Shown here: positions 63,128 through 64,000 of the stretch, one piece after another
Position numbering within the stretch: the stretch's first letter is position 1
Layout: every line of letters starts with the position of its first letter
Assembly (NCBI RefSeq): GCF_900107095.1
Contig: NZ_FNOR01000007.1
Location: forward strand, 124,001-188,000
Length of the DNA: 64,000 nucleotides
Direction: 5' to 3'
DNA from: Collimonas sp. OK242
GTDB lineage: Bacteria > Pseudomonadota > Gammaproteobacteria > Burkholderiales > Burkholderiaceae_D
The notes under the pieces: model-generated
Told to the model about the DNA's origin: nothing
Databases searched by the model: none
Seen by the model: only the letters and a program-made list of their open reading frames with translations
Made by a program: the position numbers and the translations under genes

Positions 63128-64000
63128 TTACTCTGCGCCTTTGAGGCGAGCAATCAGACCGTCCAGCGTATCCAGATCGGAAAAGTCGATTATCAGCTGA
63201 CCGCGATTCTTGGCCGCGGTCTTGATTGTTACCTGAGTCGCCAGCAAATCCGACAACTCCTCTTCCAGCCGGGCGATATCGCGCGACTTTTCCCTGGTTT
63301 TGGCAGGCCGGCTGGCTGCATCGGCTTCGGTGGTGGTGCGCACCACGAGCTTTTCGGTATCGCGCACCGACATCCGTTTGGCCACTACCTGGTTGGCCAG
63401 CGTGATCTGGGTCGCCGCGTCCACCGCCAGCAGCGCCCGTGCATGGCCCATGTCGATATCGCCCGCCATCAGCATGGTTTGCACCGGCTTGGCCAGGTTC
63501 AGCAGACGCAACAGATTCGAGACCGCACTGCGCGAACGCCCCACCGATACCGCTGCCTGCTCGTGGGTAAAACTGAAATCGGTGATCAGGCGATGAATAC
63601 CCTGCGCTTCTTCCAGCGGATTCAGGTCTTCGCGCTGCATGTTTTCGATCAGCGCCATCGCCGCCGTGGTCTGGTCGTCGACATCCTTGACCAGCACCGG
63701 CACCTCGATCAGGCCGGCCAGCTGAGCTGCACGGAAACGCCGCTCGCCGGCAATGATTTCATAATGCTGGGAGCCGTTGTGCAGGGCGATCGGCCGCACC
63801 AGGATCGGCTGCAGCAGGCCCTGCTCTTTGATCGACGCCGCCAGTTCGGCCAAGGCGCCCTCATCCATGCGCGTACGCGGCTGGTATTTACCAGCCTGCA
63901 TGACGGTGACCGCCAATACCGATGGCGCGCCGGCAATGGTCGGCACGGCTTCGGTGATATCAGTGGAGCCGCCCAGCAGAGCCTCCAGGCCGCGGCCCAG
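63128..64000 (-). CDS. parB: Chromosome-partitioning protein ParB, 5' end cut
   Basis: DNA-binding CTPase that loads at parS near the replication origin. The frame runs to the window edge (upstream residues read LGRGLEALLGGSTDITEAVPT, the usual ParB start region), so at most a few tens of residues are missing. Landmarks: QPRTRMDEGALAELAASIKEQGLLQPILVR, the CTP-binding/arginine box GERRFRAAQLAG, ENMQREDLNPLEEA, the helix-turn-helix FTHEQAAVSVGRSRSAVSNLLRLLNL and a C-terminal dimerisation segment (IDFSDLDTLDGLIARL). Its presence places the window near the chromosome origin. Confidence 0.96.
   Translation of the reverse strand: MGRGLEALLGGSTDITEAVPTIAGAPSVLAVTVMQAGKYQPRTRMDEGALAELAASIKEQGLLQPILVRPIALHNGSQHYEIIAGERRFRAAQLAGLIEVPVLVKDVDDQTTAAMALIENMQREDLNPLEEAQGIHRLITDFSFTHEQAAVSVGRSRSAVSNLLRLLNLAKPVQTMLMAGDIDMGHARALLAVDAATQITLANQVVAKRMSVRDTEKLVVRTTTEADAASRPAKTREKSRDIARLEEELSDLLATQVTIKTAAKNRGQLIIDFSDLDTLDGLIARLKGAE

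Overview
The window is bacterial chromosome with a GC-rich, densely coding layout. Its gene content and order point to a betaproteobacterium of the order Burkholderiales, most likely family Oxalobacteraceae (Collimonas, Herbaspirillum or Janthinobacterium type). The main evidence is the run parB-atpIBEFHAGDC at the right end, with hemE and priA further left. Also present are many one-gene regulator/enzyme pairs, a complete F-type ATP synthase operon and three tRNA genes. No prophage, CRISPR array or insertion sequence with a transposase was seen. The genus is inferred from protein flavour and was not tested.

Left part (1-17 kb): 5'-truncated argS, a nitroreductase, a DMT exporter, and a GT28/MGDG-synthase-like glycosyltransferase overlapping a small membrane protein. 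A GntR/UTRA regulator follows with a striking 21-bp tandem repeat at its N-terminus. Next is a carbon-starvation/pyruvate-uptake module (cstA-ybdD) divergent from a Cache-domain histidine kinase and its NarL-type regulator. Then come a foldback MITE-like element, Rep helicase, RdgC and a diguanylate cyclase. Middle-left (17-30 kb): tRNA-Asp and tRNA-Val with a partial tRNA-Asp duplication, envelope lipoproteins (TonB-like, two OmpA-type), rnk, a yqjD-yqjE-yqjK-like cluster, a cytochrome c5, tRNA-Arg and a frameshifted Flp-type mini-pilin. An Ada-AlkA fusion, a PEP-mutase-family enzyme and a methyltransferase follow.

Middle (30-37 kb): two divergent RcsB-like regulators that both carry Glu in place of the phospho-accepting Asp, a rhamnose-mutarotase-family gene with a FadR-type regulator, priA and hemE. 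The roughly 830-bp AT-rich gap between priA and hemE holds two copies, 455 bp apart, of a DnaA-box cluster followed by an AT-rich block. This is the most interesting non-coding signal of the window.

Right-middle (37-52 kb) looks like an arginine/guanidinobutyrate/GABA utilisation region. GbuA (with a divergent LysR regulator) would release GABA. The leftward operon gabT-potA-potD-potB-potC-gabD would import GABA or a polyamine and oxidise it to succinate. A divergent MocR/GabR-type regulator would control it. A periplasmic cyclohexadienyl dehydratase (pheC), PPK2 and an amino-acid-binding lipoprotein follow.

Right end (55.6-64 kb): the complete leftward ATP synthase operon and the 3' part of parB. 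Three copies of one short palindromic repeat family lie directly upstream of genes (10.8 kb, 47.2 kb, 57.7 kb); one is inside the atp operon.
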